From Perca fluviatilis (Eukaryota; Chordata; Actinopteri; Perciformes; Percidae), in contig NC_053118.1 in the NCBI RefSeq assembly GCF_010015445.1, forward strand, positions 19,643,437-19,707,436: 64,000 nt of DNA, given 5' to 3'. The notes below the pieces were generated by a model, which worked only from the letters and a program-made list of their open reading frames with translations, ran no database searches and was not told the DNA's origin. Both the position numbers and the translations under genes were made by a program. Each line of letters starts with the position of its first letter. Within the stretch, counting starts at the first letter, position 1. This document shows positions 1-13,784 of the stretch, one piece after another.

Positions 1-3000
1 ACAGCTTGCCTTACACTCAAATAAACAAGCAGAATAGATAAGCTGGTCTTTTGACTGAAAGCCAGGGCACAAAGCTGTATTGAAGTTATGTAAACCGGTT
101 ACACAATAGCCAACCTGTTTCAATTATTTAGTTCAGATCAATAATTAAATAGGTCTTTTGAGATGTGTACAACATGCAGCTATCCATAGGGAAGTGGGAC
201 TCTGATGTGGGAGCACTGCAGGGAGGAGGAGAGGGAGCGGTGATGGGGGCACAGCTAGGAGAGTGGGCCAGATGCTGCTATTTCTGGCTTTTGTCAAAAG
301 CAGCAAAACCCTCTTCCCTAATACGTGGCACAGACCTCTAATCCTGTGGGTGTGAGGTAGAATGAAAGAGAGCGAGGGAGGAAGAAAAGAGGCAGGAGAG
401 ATAAATGGAGAGAAAATGCTGCTGGGAGTCGTATGAATCTGCTTCACGCCCTGCTGCCTTGATTGCTTTCTATTTTTACACACTGCTGCCACCAAGCTAG
501 GCATCCCAATTGGTCGCCACGGGAACGCCAGACAGCACCTTCGGGAACAAACACTTTCTCACTGGTCTCCATGGAAAAAAAATGCCCTGATGCGCTGTGC
601 AACAGGAGGCAATGACGGCAGCAGCAAAGCACATACAGTACACTGAACACCTGGGTCTCCTCTGCTCCGGCTTCTCAGTTAACTAAAACATATAGTAATG
701 GCTGCAATATAATAGAGTCATAAATCAATCAACTTATTACATTTGAAAGTGTTGGTGGAGCTGCAGGGCTAGGGGCTGTGCAAGAGATGTGCTATCGCCG
801 ATTAATTAGAAATGTAACTCTGCTGCCACTGTGATTGCCAGTGTCCATTAGAGCCTGAAACTGGACAGATGGCTGAGTGGAAAGCTGAGGTGTGTGTTCT
901 GCACATAATGAGGACTGCTATGCATTTTTCCTGACATTCTGGTTTAAAATGATGCTGAAAATGATTAATTAATGCTCGGTATTTGCTGTTCCTTTACCAA
1001 CATAAACACTTAAACAGAGGGTAGGTTACAGTCAGAGTTCAGATATTCTTTGTCGAAGATCAGTAAGTTAAATTCTTTCATTAATGTTTCTGATATACAA
1101 CATCAGATAATATTTCCACATTCACTTTACTTTGATATGCTTTGAGCTTTACAGTTTTACCTTTGTAGGATTATTTTATAATAGAAGTTATAATTTATTT
1201 TCTGCACCTGCTGAATGCACACATTTGGTAACTGGGTCAGGAAGACCAGAGAGGGTGTTGCACTTCTTACTGCTAAGCTGCAAGTATTCTTGCCACAGAC
1301 TATCTCGTGCCCTCGGTCCAAACTATTCTAGGACCTGGAAGTGAAACAAAGAGGATATACACCGAGTAAACAAGTTAATTACGGGTGAAATAAAGCCAAG
1401 GGCATAACAGCTATTCTGTGTTTTTAAGGATGATATAATTATTAATGGGATATTTACAGAACTTACTGATCCATAGTTGAAACAGTTGTCTCTATGGATT
1501 ATTATAATGTCTATACCTGTACATACTAAACACTGTGCTTAAAATGGATTGAAGATACATTTCAATTCAGTTTTAAAAGATACTTATTGACCATGAAGCT
1601 ACCAAATGTTACGCAATATATATTACATGTACATCATAAACCTCATTGTGAACCTCAACCAGAAAAAGATGGCGCTCAACCTTCTGGCCAAATAAAAGCA
1701 GTGGGGAGTCTACTGTGGAGCACTGGAGTCATCTCCACTTTGTTTTGAGAGAGCTATCTTTGCTTAAACAAACAGTCCTGTCGAGGTTCATCCTGCCTGT
1801 GCCCGTCTTAACTCGGCAACACCTGCCAATCAGCTATCAGTGACAGCTAGTGGCTCAGGGAACAACACTACCTTTGTGTGTCCCCCTCGGGTGCCAAGCT
1901 TTGAGAGGACTTTAATAAAGACAGACAGGAAGTGGGGGAGGAAGGCCTAAGCAGGAAATGACCACATATAGATTCAGGAATCTGAAGAGCAAGAAACAGT
2001 TCTATCAGTGCAAGAGGGGCAGGAACAGCAAAGGAGAGATGATTAAACAATGAATTAAAGGATGAAAATGTTTTAGCAGCGGAGACTGAAATTCAATCTG
2101 GCCAGTTATTTGTTTAAACCTGCCTTTTTGTCTTCACAGTAAAAAGGCAAACAATGCTACCATAAACGCTCTCTCTGTTATTTTAGAAAACGGTCTTCAA
2201 CTAGTTATTATACTCTCCTTACATTATGGGTCTAAAGGCAAATCCCAGAGATGAAAATATATATTTACAAGAGGCATTTCTCTGTTCTGAAGAGGGCATG
2301 ATTCAAAGAGATTACAATAGCTCTCAAAGCTTTTATTTACCTTACTAACTTCTGCTATGCAGTGACTTTATTTTACAAGATAAAATCCCTTTGCCTGATC
2401 TCTAAATTGTGTATATACGCAACATGACAGGCCTGCAGTTAAATAACTCAACAAGTATAATTGTTTTCCAATGTAATTAAAAGAGACACAGAAGGGAAAA
2501 GAACATTATGTAATTTGGTGACCTCATTGAAGAATTATGAAGTTTTCAGCTTGGCGAGCTTGTGCTCGTGCAAACCAAGAAGCAGGAATTATTTTTATTT
2601 ATATAACCATCCCCAAAGGGTTGCTCGAACTTTAAACCAACAAACCTAAACTGCGTTTTGGTGGGAACCTGTGCCTTTTCAAAACAGCTTTTAAAGCCTA
2701 TAACTCAGGAGAAATTACTCTGCTTTAATTCTCCCATTTACCGCTAAACAGCTCAAAGAGGCCTTGGAACTTGGTTTATTATTGTAACATAGGGACAAAT
2801 TTTGTTCCTTTTAAATAATGGCATGGTAATTTCATTACAAATAACACTAATTAAAATTTAAACTTGTGAAGTCAAAACATACAATTAAACTGCGTTGTTG
2901 CCTGTGTGTTTTAGAATAATCCAAATAGGAATAAGGAGAGGTTTAAGTTACTTTTCTGGCATGCGTCACCTCTGATGAAAGTTTGTGTTGAGCCCTGGAG

Positions 3001-3302
3001 GGATGGGGACAGGGGGCTGGGGCCATAATGAGCCTAACTGATGTTATTAGCAGGTCATCAGCAACCTCAGGAAATACTCCATGGGTACACCGACCTCTTA
3101 ATTGACAAGGGTCAAAAAGACACTCACTGTATTTATAACTCAGCGTAGTAACTGGAAAGGTACCAATACAAGGCAACATCTTCAAACTCACACTAACATC
3201 TTTTAACTAGGTCTGTGTCTGTGTAGACTTATGTATGCATGTATATATGTGTATTTGCATTTTTTTTGCCTGTGCTGTGCATGTGTGCGCAAATTAACAA
3301 AC
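1..3302. other. hdac9 intron 5, no exon seen
   Basis: By the gene model this lies inside hdac9 between the exon ending at 3303 and an exon beyond the window. I looked for the expected next exon (SEPNL, RRSSPLLRR wording) on the minus strand and did not find it. No other gene, RNA or clear repeat was recognised. Confidence 0.6.
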
Positions 3303-6300
3303 CTGTCTTCCTCAAGGGGAAGTCGTCCTTGCTCTCTATGGGTGATGGCAGAGTATAATGGCAGGTGGGGGATGTGCCGCCCAGAGGTGGAGAGCTTTGG
3401 TCCACTGATGTGTGGTTAGAGGACCTAATTACACAAAAATACATCAAATGAATGATGTAGACTTTGTTTCTATGTGATTTAAATATAGTATCTGTATTCG
3501 TATCACACTCTCTCAGGGTAAAACAACAGAAAATACTTACGTGTACCAGAGCTTTGGGTGGTGGATGAAAGAATGATGGACTCCATTGCTGGCAGGGTCC
3601 TTTGCTGATTTGCTCAACAGAAACTCTTGGAGTTTCTGCTTCACCTCTGTACTTGCCACTGCACCTGTGAGACCAATAGACGGAACCAACGGGATTGGGG
3701 TTACCCTAGGGCTATGACTCATGATATATTATTGCCTACATAATATTACAGTCCAAATCAAACTTTAACCCTATTCTAACAGATTCCCTCCACCTTCCTG
3801 TATCACATGTAACTTACTGCTGGAATTCAAAACTGTCTTGAAGTACATACATTCTGTTTTTCTCTGACTTTTTTTCTTCAGATTGAGTTTACACAATCTT
3901 CCAGAGCAGCCACAACTTATGTAGGAAGATCTCCCCCTAGTGGTCTAAGAGCACTATTAGTTTCAAGCTGCTAAAGTGATACTGCAGAGAGATGTTCTTT
4001 CCCATTGGAGGTTTACAGTTGCAGGTCACAGCTTCAAATTACCTGACTTGACAAAGTCATAAATCTTGTCTATTATTAGCTATAAGGTAAAAACAGAAAT
4101 GAAATACAATATCTGAAGCTATTTTCATCGTGCTATTGAAAGACATTTTCTCCTAAACTCTAAGCTTAAATGTCACTGGCCAACCCAATGTCATCACCAG
4201 TTGCATACTGGTTAAGTGCCATGTTATCATCATTATTATATTGTTGGATATTTCTCTTTATCTGATGACTACATTACTTTGTAATTAGCCTTGTTGTCAG
4301 GAATCTCCCAGGACAGGTAACAGAGCTAGCTAAAAGAACAATATACAGTACTTTGTATTGAAAGTTGAACTTTACTCCTATACTGCTGAAAATGATTCCA
4401 CTGACAGTGGCATTAGTCCTGGTAAGTAAGACAAGGTTGTCTTACACAGTTGCTTCACCAAACAAATAAAAACACATTTTCCCACTTAATTACAGTACTT
4501 GCAGATAGTTCTGGTTTCATATACATCAGCTTTTGAGATATCTGCATTTGCGGTCACCCCAGAAAATGGTACAATATTTAACCTCATTTGTATCACTGCT
4601 GGATATTTCAAAACCTTAGCAAATGAAATTCAAAATATACTGTATGCATGACAAAATACAACTAGGGGCAGGATGAGAAATATGTTTTTTTGTTTATTTC
4701 AATTTTGGAGGACTGATCCTTTAACACTTTAATTGTGCTGTTTTGATCTCAGCACGTTGTAGGTAGTATTGTCAAATATTATTGTGTGGATGTTTAATTA
4801 AAGTATAGTAAATACATTAATGTGGACCTCAGGATGAGCAGCTATTGGTGTTATAAAAGCTAATGGAGATCTAAATAAACTATTTAAAATCAGACCAAGG
4901 TAGTAAAAAACATCCATTTAATACAATAAAAACTATTGCTATGGCTAAATTATAGCTAACGTGCCTACAAAGGCTATATTAAACCTCTACTGCAATCCTG
5001 TTACATGACTCAAAGGCTATTATCCTAGTAATAATGATGATAACAGAACATGTACATGACCCAATGCAAATCTACGAGTGGAGTATTCAGCTACAGAAAA
5101 GCATTTCTATCCAGCTGTTATATGTATATTGGCTAAGCCCCACTCTAACGTAATGCATTAAAAAGAAATGAGTGGAAAGGGTGAGGTTTACGATTTGGGG
5201 CCCCATGCTCCCTTTCACCTCGGGCCCTAAAAATAACTAATTCCACCCCTGATGGTAAGGAGATGGTGATGATGGTGGTGTCAAGCTCTTACTCTCTCGG
5301 GAGCGCTCCTTGCCCCTGAGGATCAGGCAGGAAACATGCTGCTCTCGCCGATGCCTCTCCTGCTCCTTCTCCTGCTGGTTCTGCTGCTGCTGCTGCTGCT
5401 GCCGCTCCAGACGGCGCTCCTTTTCTTCAAGTTCCTGCTGCTGTTTCATGGCCTGGAGCTCGTGCTGGAGCTGAAAAACATGCAGGCCTCAAGTCAGCAT
5501 GAAGAGAGCACACTGACAAATACAGTTTTTTTTTTAAACGACAGTGGCTTATGTGAGCTTCTGCAGTTTTCTATTTTGCTGTGATGGACTTTTCTACACC
5601 AAAAACAAAACTCATACTGTTCTGTAATGTATTGCTGAACACCCTGCCCTGCTGTGCTGAGTTGTTTCTTCATTTCGGCACTCTGTAATGTTCTGTCCTG
5701 AGATATAATGTTTTCTACTGATCTGCAGTATGCCATGCTGTGTTGTGCTCTGCTGTTTTGTGAACTGTGGAGCTGTGCTGAGCCACTGTGTGCACTGCTG
5801 TGCTGTCCTCCGTACAACTGTTCAGTGCAATGCTGACCTTGAGGTGCTCCTGGAGCTGAGCCTGGTGCTGACGGGTCAGCTTCTCATGCTGCTTCTGGAA
5901 CTCGCTGATTAGTAGTTGCTTCTGGATCTGCTGCTGCTTCTGAATGAGGAGCAGCTCCTGCTGCAGCTGCCTTTCCCACAGTCCCGGGTCCGAGCCTGAA
6001 CCCAGCATCCTCAGATCTGTACGCAGGTCCAACGGAGATAAGGACTCCACAGCCAATGGCACGTCTGGTTTAATGTCCACTGTGGCCCGCAGAGGGGAAA
6101 GCGGAGAGAATAAAAGAGAAAAAGAGATGTGTCAGTCCATCAAATTCATGCAAGCAGAGGTGGCTGTGGATAGTATATCTGTATACTGCTGCAGAACAAA
6201 ACATGTTGTTCAGAGTTAAGGCGGGCAGGACAATTAGGATTCTTAAAAATAGAGACATGGATTTTTAAAAATGACAAAATACAGAATAAGCAAAAAGAAA

Positions 6301-9300
6301 AAGAAATGTCAGAAGTGAGGAGCACAGTTCTGTCTCTCGTGATCCTCAGAAACCTGCAATTATAATAGTTTCTATAAACAAACATGAGATCACATCTGTC
6401 AGCATAGTCTACTGGGAGCAGCTGTATAACAGACTCAATGGACATTTGGCACGAAATGTTGAAGGGGTCATTTAAAGTATTTACATAAATCCTATCTTTC
6501 TACTGTTTGATAAATAAATAAAGGGAGACCTCCTCCCAGTCTCTACCAGAAAAGCATGCAGCTACAGTATCCCTTGTTAACATAAATGATTTAAGGCAAA
6601 GTACTTTGTGAGCCTGGAAACTACATACGTTTGTGAATTTGTGTTCCTGTGATCTTTCCATCTCTGTTGTTGAGTGCAGATGCTGCAATGTGTGCATCCG
6701 TAAGTATTGCCTTTGTCTTTGACAAATACCACCATTAAAAGTAATTGCCAGACACAAATTGAGAGGGCTTCCCTTTGGTCTCCAAGCTCTATAGGTTGTT
6801 CCACAGAGAAAATTGATTGCCAGTTAAGAACAGAGGAGACAGGGCTACTTCATCTCTCTATTCCATAGAAGATGATTGTTCTAGTGATTAGTGATTGTTC
6901 TTTATCTTTTATTATGCTTGTTTTCATCCTTGCTATAGTAGACATTGTGTACAGATGTTTACAACAGAATTATATCTTTGAACTATTTCAGATATTAAAT
7001 AATGTATTTAGGCCAATATTTGATCAGTAATAAAATAAAAAAGTTAAATTACATGTTAGTTATGCTGATCATAATGTGACATTCAAGGAAGGGTATGCAT
7101 TGTCCAGACTGTAATGTCTCTTCCATTTTGAGACCAAAGAAATACTCAAACCTACTTAAAATTCCAGTAGCTGGAGGGAGATTTATTGAGTGCATTCATT
7201 GCTGTAATCTTCTCAATGGTCACATTTGAAGGAACAAATACAAGTAATGTCCCTACACCACCTGTTCTTTGGAAGCATGAGAACAACACTAACACGTTAC
7301 AATTTATATGTTCACATAAATAACCTTGTGGTGGTCCTGTCGTGCATTTATTCTCATAAACTATAATGAAATGCCAATAAAAAGGAGTTTAAACCTTTTA
7401 AAAAGAAGCAGCATGAGCCTACAGTAGCCATCAATTAAGAAGCAGTGCCCTCTTCTTCACTGATGCTGTGAAGCTCACTGGCGCCCATTTGTTTTGTCAT
7501 GTAGCCTCTTTTTCATTGCCACCATTCCATGTGTATGCGGCGGTGATGATTATAAATAGAACATAAAAGCAAGTGGCGCAATCCTGGTCTGTGACAACCC
7601 CCACACCCTAGTATCCACCACCCTAACTTGCCGCTGCCATGGCAACGCTGGCGACGTAATTATGTCTCCCCATCCTGCAGATATCAAGTCTCACTGCATG
7701 TCTTCTCCTGCCTACAGTGGCAATGTGACATGTTGACTATTATATCAGCTTTTCAGCTCTTATATAAGAAAGGAGTCCCCAGCAGAGAGACAGAGGGAAA
7801 GCATTACAAAACCCTCCAACAAACACAGACACAGACACAGACAGAGACAGAGACACAGACACACACACACACACACACACATTGCAGCAATTCAGTGGCT
7901 AAGTGACAACTTGTCTTAAAACATGCTCAAAGAGCGAAGACAGCTAGAGGGGACTCCCATACTGTCATTTTTCTTTCAGTGTTCTAAAAACAGCTCCCAT
8001 GAAATGACAGAAGAGGGCAATGGCTCAGCAGGCGCAGAGAACAGGCACCTGTAGAACAGACCCTTCTCTCCTGACAGGGAATATTAATCTTAGCTTGTAA
8101 GTACTTGACAAAGGACTCTTCTGTAGCGGGCACCGTTCCAGGGGCAGATGAGAACCTGTGAACCTTTGAAGGGCTCAGAGAGTCAGACAGTGCTAGTGCT
8201 ACTTTTGCCTAATGGACCTAAATATAGCAACAAAAAAACACCTGCTGCCTGGGAGAATTCACCACTGAGATATTTAATTAATCTCATATTTCATTCTGTA
8301 CCCTCACTGTGACTGGCATTAAGGATCTCCACTTTGATCAGCACATCAAGCTGAGTCTCCATCAGAAAATCTCAGACAGTGGTTTAACAGGATGGGAAGG
8401 GGGAGGAGGAAGAGTGTGAAATCGTAAGCTACCTTTGATAACCAAGGCTGTATGAAATGGGTCTTGAGGAAACCACAACAGCCTCATATGTCTGTTCTAC
8501 GCTTGTCCACTGTGTCGACAAGAATAATGCTGGATGGAATGACAATGTTGAGGCAACATAATAAGGTCCTAAAGGTAGGTAGGCATTGTTGAAGCTCTGC
8601 TGAAGCCTCTACCTGATGAATAATTTACAACTTACATTCTACATGATTGACATTATTCTCTGTGCTGATTGAAAAAGAGAAAAGGTCAAAATATGCCTCT
8701 GTGCTTTACTCAACCACGGACACGGGCATGCATATCTACTTCTGCTATAGATGACATATTTAAGTCAAATACACCCTGAAACTACCCGAAACTAAAATCT
8801 GCTGTTTCTATATTACCAAAATACTCCTTAAGCAGAGGAGAATACGGAACCACCAGTAACTAGGGCTAAATATAAATGCTTTTCTGAGCAGTGTCTTAAT
8901 ATAGACAATGTGCGAAAGACTGTCACAGTTGCGAGGCCGCCTGCTCAATTTAACACGGGCAAAAATAAAAGCGCAGTGTTGCCTTTATGTAACTTTCAGG
9001 TCACTTTTGAAATAATCACTCGCAAAGAAGAGCCTGCCACTTCTGGTTCAGTGGTCGCCATTGGGGAGCATGACCCTTGATATGAATATTTTTTTCCGGG
9101 TAAAGTGAGGTTCTTCCTGATTGGTGGAAAGTGCACAGACGTGTCTCTAGGCACTGGTAAACAAGAGATTTATGAATGACAGGTCCCAAATTTGTTTTTA
9201 GCACAAGGCAGCGACAAGTACCCTGCACCATGCCCAAATTCCTCCCTGTGGATGGCCTGCCGAGGGGGGATAGGGTGACTCAAAGCCTGTGACCACACTC

Positions 9301-12231
9301 CCACTGCAGCGTCGCACCGCCAGTGTCCCCAAAGTGTTTATTTTCTATAACCGATCTGCCTCTCATTAGCCTTGGTGGTGGTTAGAGTGACAATCACAGC
9401 CTTAATTTGAGATGTTGGATGGCTGTCTTTTTTTGCCTCAGGCCACATTAGCAGGCATCCCACCCCGGAGAGAGAATAGACACACATCGCCAGTGACATT
9501 ACTATTATGTGAGGAGTCTAAAATACGTAGATACACGTAGTTAAACATCAAAATAAGTCCTTGTGCAGATTCATGTTGGACTTTTAGTTTTAAAGAACAC
9601 CTTGACATTTCAATGTAATCTTTTTTTCCCCCGCTACCATATTAACGTGAGAAAGGAGTTAACAGTGTAAACATTTCCCGCTGAATATAAATGGGGGAGC
9701 TATTCTCACACCTTTACAAGTTAGTTTGCACATAGAGGTCTGTTTAGTATTCAAATTTGATCAAAAATAGAGGAAAAAAAACGTCAGTGTTGCTTTAGCA
9801 AACCGAACACCTTGTGTTAAGTGTTGGTAGGTAAGTGTTGATAAACTGTTTCACTGGTTATTAAAGGGACCCTGTTGAGTTTTAACAAAAGTAAAAGTGT
9901 TTACATTCATAAATATTTATTAGAGGTGTTTTTGGTGAATAAAAATGAACATGTTGCAAATGTACTGTGAAAGCCAAACTTTATCCAGAAATATTCTGAA
10001 ATATTGTATTGATGCTAAAACTGTTATAGTTTTGCAATAGTTACATTTGCAAGAAGTTGAAAAAACATTTGAATCATAAATGTTAAGAATCCTATTCTAT
10101 GAGCAGATTTACCTTATTAGTCTCAGTCTCAAATCTTTTGCAGCAAATTAAAAATAATTGCATACATACGATGTTACCCCAAAACATCGCAACAATCTAA
10201 AGTGTAGTTTACCATTTGTACTTAAGGACCTGTTGCTTCATTTGTTTTCCAGTAGAACATATTACTGTGTATAAAGGATAGGTATTGAGAGCATCTTAAC
10301 CCAATGTGACCATGGATCATCATCTTTATATAGTGTATATAGTATCATTGAAATACAAAAATGGCAATAAACATAATGGCCCACATCGTGATTACACTTT
10401 GAACATGTTGTATGTTGCATGCATTCAGTGAACTTGAGATGGTTACTGATCTAAATTCCCTGTCTGACAGTATAAATAGAACCAGAGATAGAGAAGATGT
10501 TGGAGGACAAAAATAAGCTGATGCTGGGGACTGCAATGTGGCGCTGGATCTCTCATTAAGTGCCTTGTTATTTTGAGCAGCTGGCATGTCTAAAGCAAGA
10601 AACAGGTCTTTATTTTTAAGACTCAGGCTCGTCCTTGCAGCTGAGCTGGAGCTGCGGCTTGCAGGCTATCTGCTAACAAACAGCGCTGAGCTGAACCACC
10701 ACAGGCTCTTCGCGAAGGGGAGCCAGGAGTCCAGTTGGCTATTGTCCTGCCCTCATACCTAACAGTCTCACAAAACAACAACACACATAACAACATATAC
10801 TAAATATATCAGACCAAAAACAAGGGGGGGGGGGCAGGAAACTATGTGATCATTAGCAAATTCCTCTGTCAAGACTTTTGTATCATTATCCTCTGTGGAC
10901 ACATTGGCACCATATCCTAGAGTCAATAAAATTCCTAATCAATCACAAAGAGTCAATTTCCTTAATGCTTTGAGCTACAGCAAACACACCAACCATAGGA
11001 AAGCATCCTTTAGCATCACTGATAAAACACAAGCAATTAAACGTGCTTTTCTACAACACGCATTTTAGGAAAAACAGAACAAAATATGCAAAAAGCTAAT
11101 GTATTTTCAGTTGGGCTTTCTGTTAAACATACTCTTCCCCTTTCTATTACCAAAATAATAAGTTACTCCGTTTTTATTATGAGCATCTGTTAAGCAATAC
11201 TGAAACAAAACCACACATTCATTTGTGTTATTTTGCATGGCCTTTTTAGCGGTGAGCACTTCCAAAACACAGGACGAGGCAACCTGAATGGATACAGGAT
11301 ACAGACAAGAGGACTTGAAAGGGGCAGCATTGTTATTGTCTGATAGATCCCTATTCAAGAGAGCTTGCATATTTATTTTACATAATATTTTGCACTGAAA
11401 CTAATTAGTTTTCCTTGTTGGAGAGCCCATCTAAGGACCTTTGTGAGAACTTTAAAGTTACTGACACTAATCAAAATAAAAATGGGATAATGCCCTTTAT
11501 TTTCAGAGAAGTAGAGTATCATAAAAAAATGTCAAGAAGTTTGCTTTAGAAAACAATTTACAAATTAACTATTTAGCTGAGGATCACTTCTCCAACAATA
11601 ATCGTGACAACGGGACATAATAACCCCCCCCCCAGGTCTGTTTTAAAGGGAATATGTCTGCTCTACAACACTCACATGACATCCAGTATACTCATACAAT
11701 GGCATCCTGGAGTAGCATTTTTAGACATATAATGTTAGTCACTGTCAAATGATTTACTATAAAATGGAAAGAACAAATTAAACCGGCAAATGACAGAATT
11801 CTCTATAAATATCTGTTCCAAACCACTGTTATATCAGGATCATGCCGAGATGAAATGATAACGCACAGACGCCTAATCTTAGCAGGCTAATGCCATAAGC
11901 TGAAAATAACTCACCTAAGAATAGCTGACCCACAGAATAAGCAAGGGGCCCGAATTGAGGTGCTCGGTATATCTGTTGTTTGGCTCACAGGCCGCTAAAG
12001 CAGAAGAAGAAAGCCCTGCTCCTGTAGCCTGATAGTGAAATAACCTGCTCTATTGACAGAGATGGAATGTGTCATCTCCCTGTCATCCCCCCGGTCTTAT
12101 TTTTAAATCTCCTCACGTTTAGCCCACTGCCTCTGGATGTTTTTCAGCCACCTATTTTGCTTGAATGAAGTCAGTTTTTTTTTTTATATTTGAGTTTTTG
12201 ACTTATCTTTTAAAACAAAAATAGTGAGTAA

Positions 12232-12285
<54 letters not shown>

Positions 12286-12964
12286 TCATTACACATGCTT
12301 ATCAGGAACCCACATGACAATGTTTTCAAAGAGCACAATGCTTAAACTCTGAAGTAATTTCCAATGATGATTTTTCACATTTTGTCAACATGCTGGAAAA
12401 AAAGGTGTGACTCATCTTGAGTCAGTGAAAAGATGTTACTCATACTGATGTCAGCCATGTCCTCTTCAAATCAATTCTCAGGTCAAAAATAGAACAGTCA
12501 ATGCCTGTGGTAAATGTCCTGAGAGAAACCTTTCAGTTGTCCCTTCAGTATTTCTGTCACAGTTTTTCCTGTTCCCTGAAAAGTGCATGCTGACATGGAA
12601 GCTCGCAAAACACAACATCTCTTTCATGTCCACAGAGACTCATTTCAGGCAACTAGAGCATGGAAATCCGCATTTTAGTAGAAAAACTACACTTTATGCT
12701 TGTTAAATATATTAATACTTTTTACTTTGACTTTTTAACTCTTTACAAGACATCTTTTAATATAGATTAAAGGTAACAATCGCACTGAGAAAGACTAAAT
12801 ATAAAGCAGCGTTTACCATCACAAGTGCAAATACCTTGATTCAGGAAGAAGTGTCTGATCCTACCACGTTTCTGTGCTGAGAAGCTTTGAGTTTTCTTTT
12901 CACACAGAATAAGAGACCGGCTGAGCGTAAAGAGTTGAGAGTATATGTGAGAGAGGGGGAGAGG

Positions 12965-13031
<67 letters not shown>

Positions 13032-13305
13032 CGAATGTGTGCGAGAGAAGCACGGATGATGTAAAATAGCAAATAAGTAGGAAGAGATTCAGAGATAGAG
13101 GAAAGGCAGAGATTGGAATGCAAAGAGGGAAAAAAAAAAGAATAATAAAAACTGAGATTCCTCAAAAGGAGAAAAAACGCCGGACTGTGTGATCACCTGA
13201 GTTGTTCACGTTGTGCATCTTGCTCTGGTTGGGGAACTGCTGGTGTCCAACGCGCCCTTCTGTTGTGGAGAAACTTGACTCGCCCTCGTAAATCGTCTGC
13301 AGCAT
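3303..13305 (-). CDS. hdac9: Histone deacetylase 9 (class IIa), N-terminal half, 5 coding exons, partial
   Basis: Class IIa HDACs are nuclear co-repressors that bind MEF2 and shuttle on phosphorylation. Coding exons in transcript order are 13305-13197, 6079-5838, 5470-5293, 3664-3541 and 3424-3303; all donors are GT, all acceptors AG, and phases agree, giving 258 residues. The start is the ATG at 13305 ([10 protein letters not shown]). Visible parts are the CtBP-type motif PLDLR (residues 52-56), the Gln-rich helical region (about 63-170) with seven consecutive Gln (141-147), and the MEF2-binding motif [16 protein letters not shown] (178-193). The last exon ends at DDFPLRKT with one base of the next codon, just before the family's 14-3-3 phosphosite segment (ASEPNL). 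That segment and the catalytic domain are not in bases 1-3302, so the gene continues to the left. HDAC9 is preferred over HDAC4/5 from the [23 protein letters not shown] and HPKLWYT wording. In mammals a short isoform (MITR) lacks the catalytic domain; which isoforms exist here cannot be told. Confidence 0.92.
3665..5292. other. hdac9 intron 3
   Basis: AT-rich intron with no recognisable exon. A CTAAAAATAA MEF2-like match lies at 5227-5236 beside exon 3 and is probably chance. Confidence 0.6.
7550..7559 (+). promoter_or_regulatory. MEF2-type site in hdac9 intron 1
   Basis: TTATAAATAG fits YTAWWWWTAR. It sits in hdac9 intron 1 inside a relatively GC-rich patch (7440-7680). It could equally be a TATA-like sequence or chance. 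Confidence 0.25.
7822..7881. repeat. CA/CAGA microsatellite
   Basis: Imperfect ACAGAC/AGAC units pass into a pure (CA) run of about 22 nt, in hdac9 intron 1. Confidence 0.9.
12233..12283. repeat. (TA)n microsatellite
   Basis: An uninterrupted TA run of about 51 nt lies in hdac9 intron 1, about 0.9 kb from the first coding exon. Confidence 0.95.
12967..13026. repeat. (GA)n microsatellite
   Basis: A pure GA run of about 60 nt lies in a longer purine-rich patch (12945-13150), only about 170 bp inside intron 1 from the hdac9 exon 1 donor. ORFs of repeated Leu-Ser or Arg-Glu across it are artefacts. Confidence 0.95.
13197..13305 (-). other. hdac9: hdac9 first coding exon
   Basis: This 109-nt exon begins with ATG and encodes 36 residues plus the first base of a Val codon, ending ...NNS. 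Its GT donor (13196-13195) joins the exon 2 acceptor at 6081-6080 to make NNSVDIK, which lines up with the SSVDVK segment of known HDAC9 N termini. A second in-frame ATG (Met30, MHNVNNS) corresponds to the shorter start used in mammalian HDAC9/MITR. The exon therefore offers a longer N terminus of about 29 residues. Confidence 0.85.
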
Positions 13306-13312
13306 ACTCCAC

Positions 13313-13330
13313 TCAGCGCTCAGGTCTCAT
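13313..13330 (-). promoter_or_regulatory. Short upstream ORF before hdac9 ATG
   Basis: An ATG at 13330 opens a five-codon frame (MRPER, then TGA) that closes 7 nt before the coding ATG. It matters only if the transcript extends this far upstream, which the sequence alone does not show. Confidence 0.3.
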
Positions 13331-13774
13331 TGCAAGCCTTGCGTTTCCTGTCACCAAGAGCCACCCCTCAGCCACTCAGGGGAGAGACCACGACAACAGG
13401 CAACTCTCTTCCTTCCTCTGCCTCCTCCTCTGATAAACCACTGTCACTGTAGAGCAATAACACAAACTGCACACTCTCTCTGCAGGGCTGCCACTCTCCC
13501 GGTGCCTGCTTCAATCTGTGTCCACTCCAAACACTAACAGTTTTAAGAGAAGATGTACAGCATTTTTTTCTTCTTATCTGTCTCTTTCCCTATTCCTCTC
13601 CAGTCCAGAAAAATGTAAAGCTGAGTTGCTAGGAAAGCCGTGTACCGGGTAGTGTGCACTGAGCACCTCGCTGAGGCAGTAATGCAAGCCAGGGAGGGAA
13701 CAAGATTCATTTGCATGTGAATCAACAACTGCGTGGCCCACAGGTGACAGAAATAGAACAATGGCCAGCCCTGG

Positions 13775-13784
13775 CTAAAAATAG
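13775..13784 (+). promoter_or_regulatory. MEF2 consensus site upstream of hdac9
   Basis: CTAAAAATAG fits the MEF2 consensus YTAWWWWTAR exactly. It lies about 470 bp upstream of the hdac9 coding ATG. In mammals HDAC9 is reported to be a direct MEF2 target in a negative-feedback loop; its use here is inferred. Confidence 0.55.

Larger units (their letters stand above)
6080..13196. other. hdac9 intron 1
   Basis: This 7.1-kb intron splits the NNS|VDIK junction. Apart from microsatellites and one MEF2-type site I see no supported feature. GC-richer patches near 7440-7680 and 8930-9480 could be conserved regulatory DNA; in mammals HDAC9 introns are reported to hold TWIST1 enhancers, but nothing here proves that. 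Confidence 0.55.

Noticed and set aside
5494..5817. 107-codon minus-strand ORF rich in Gln, Ser and His
   Set aside because: It lies in hdac9 intron 2. The known exons splice across it in frame, and its bias reflects the TGCTGTG-rich repeat.
12767..13165. Leu-Ser-rich and Arg-Glu-rich ORFs
   Set aside because: They arise from the GA microsatellite in hdac9 intron 1.
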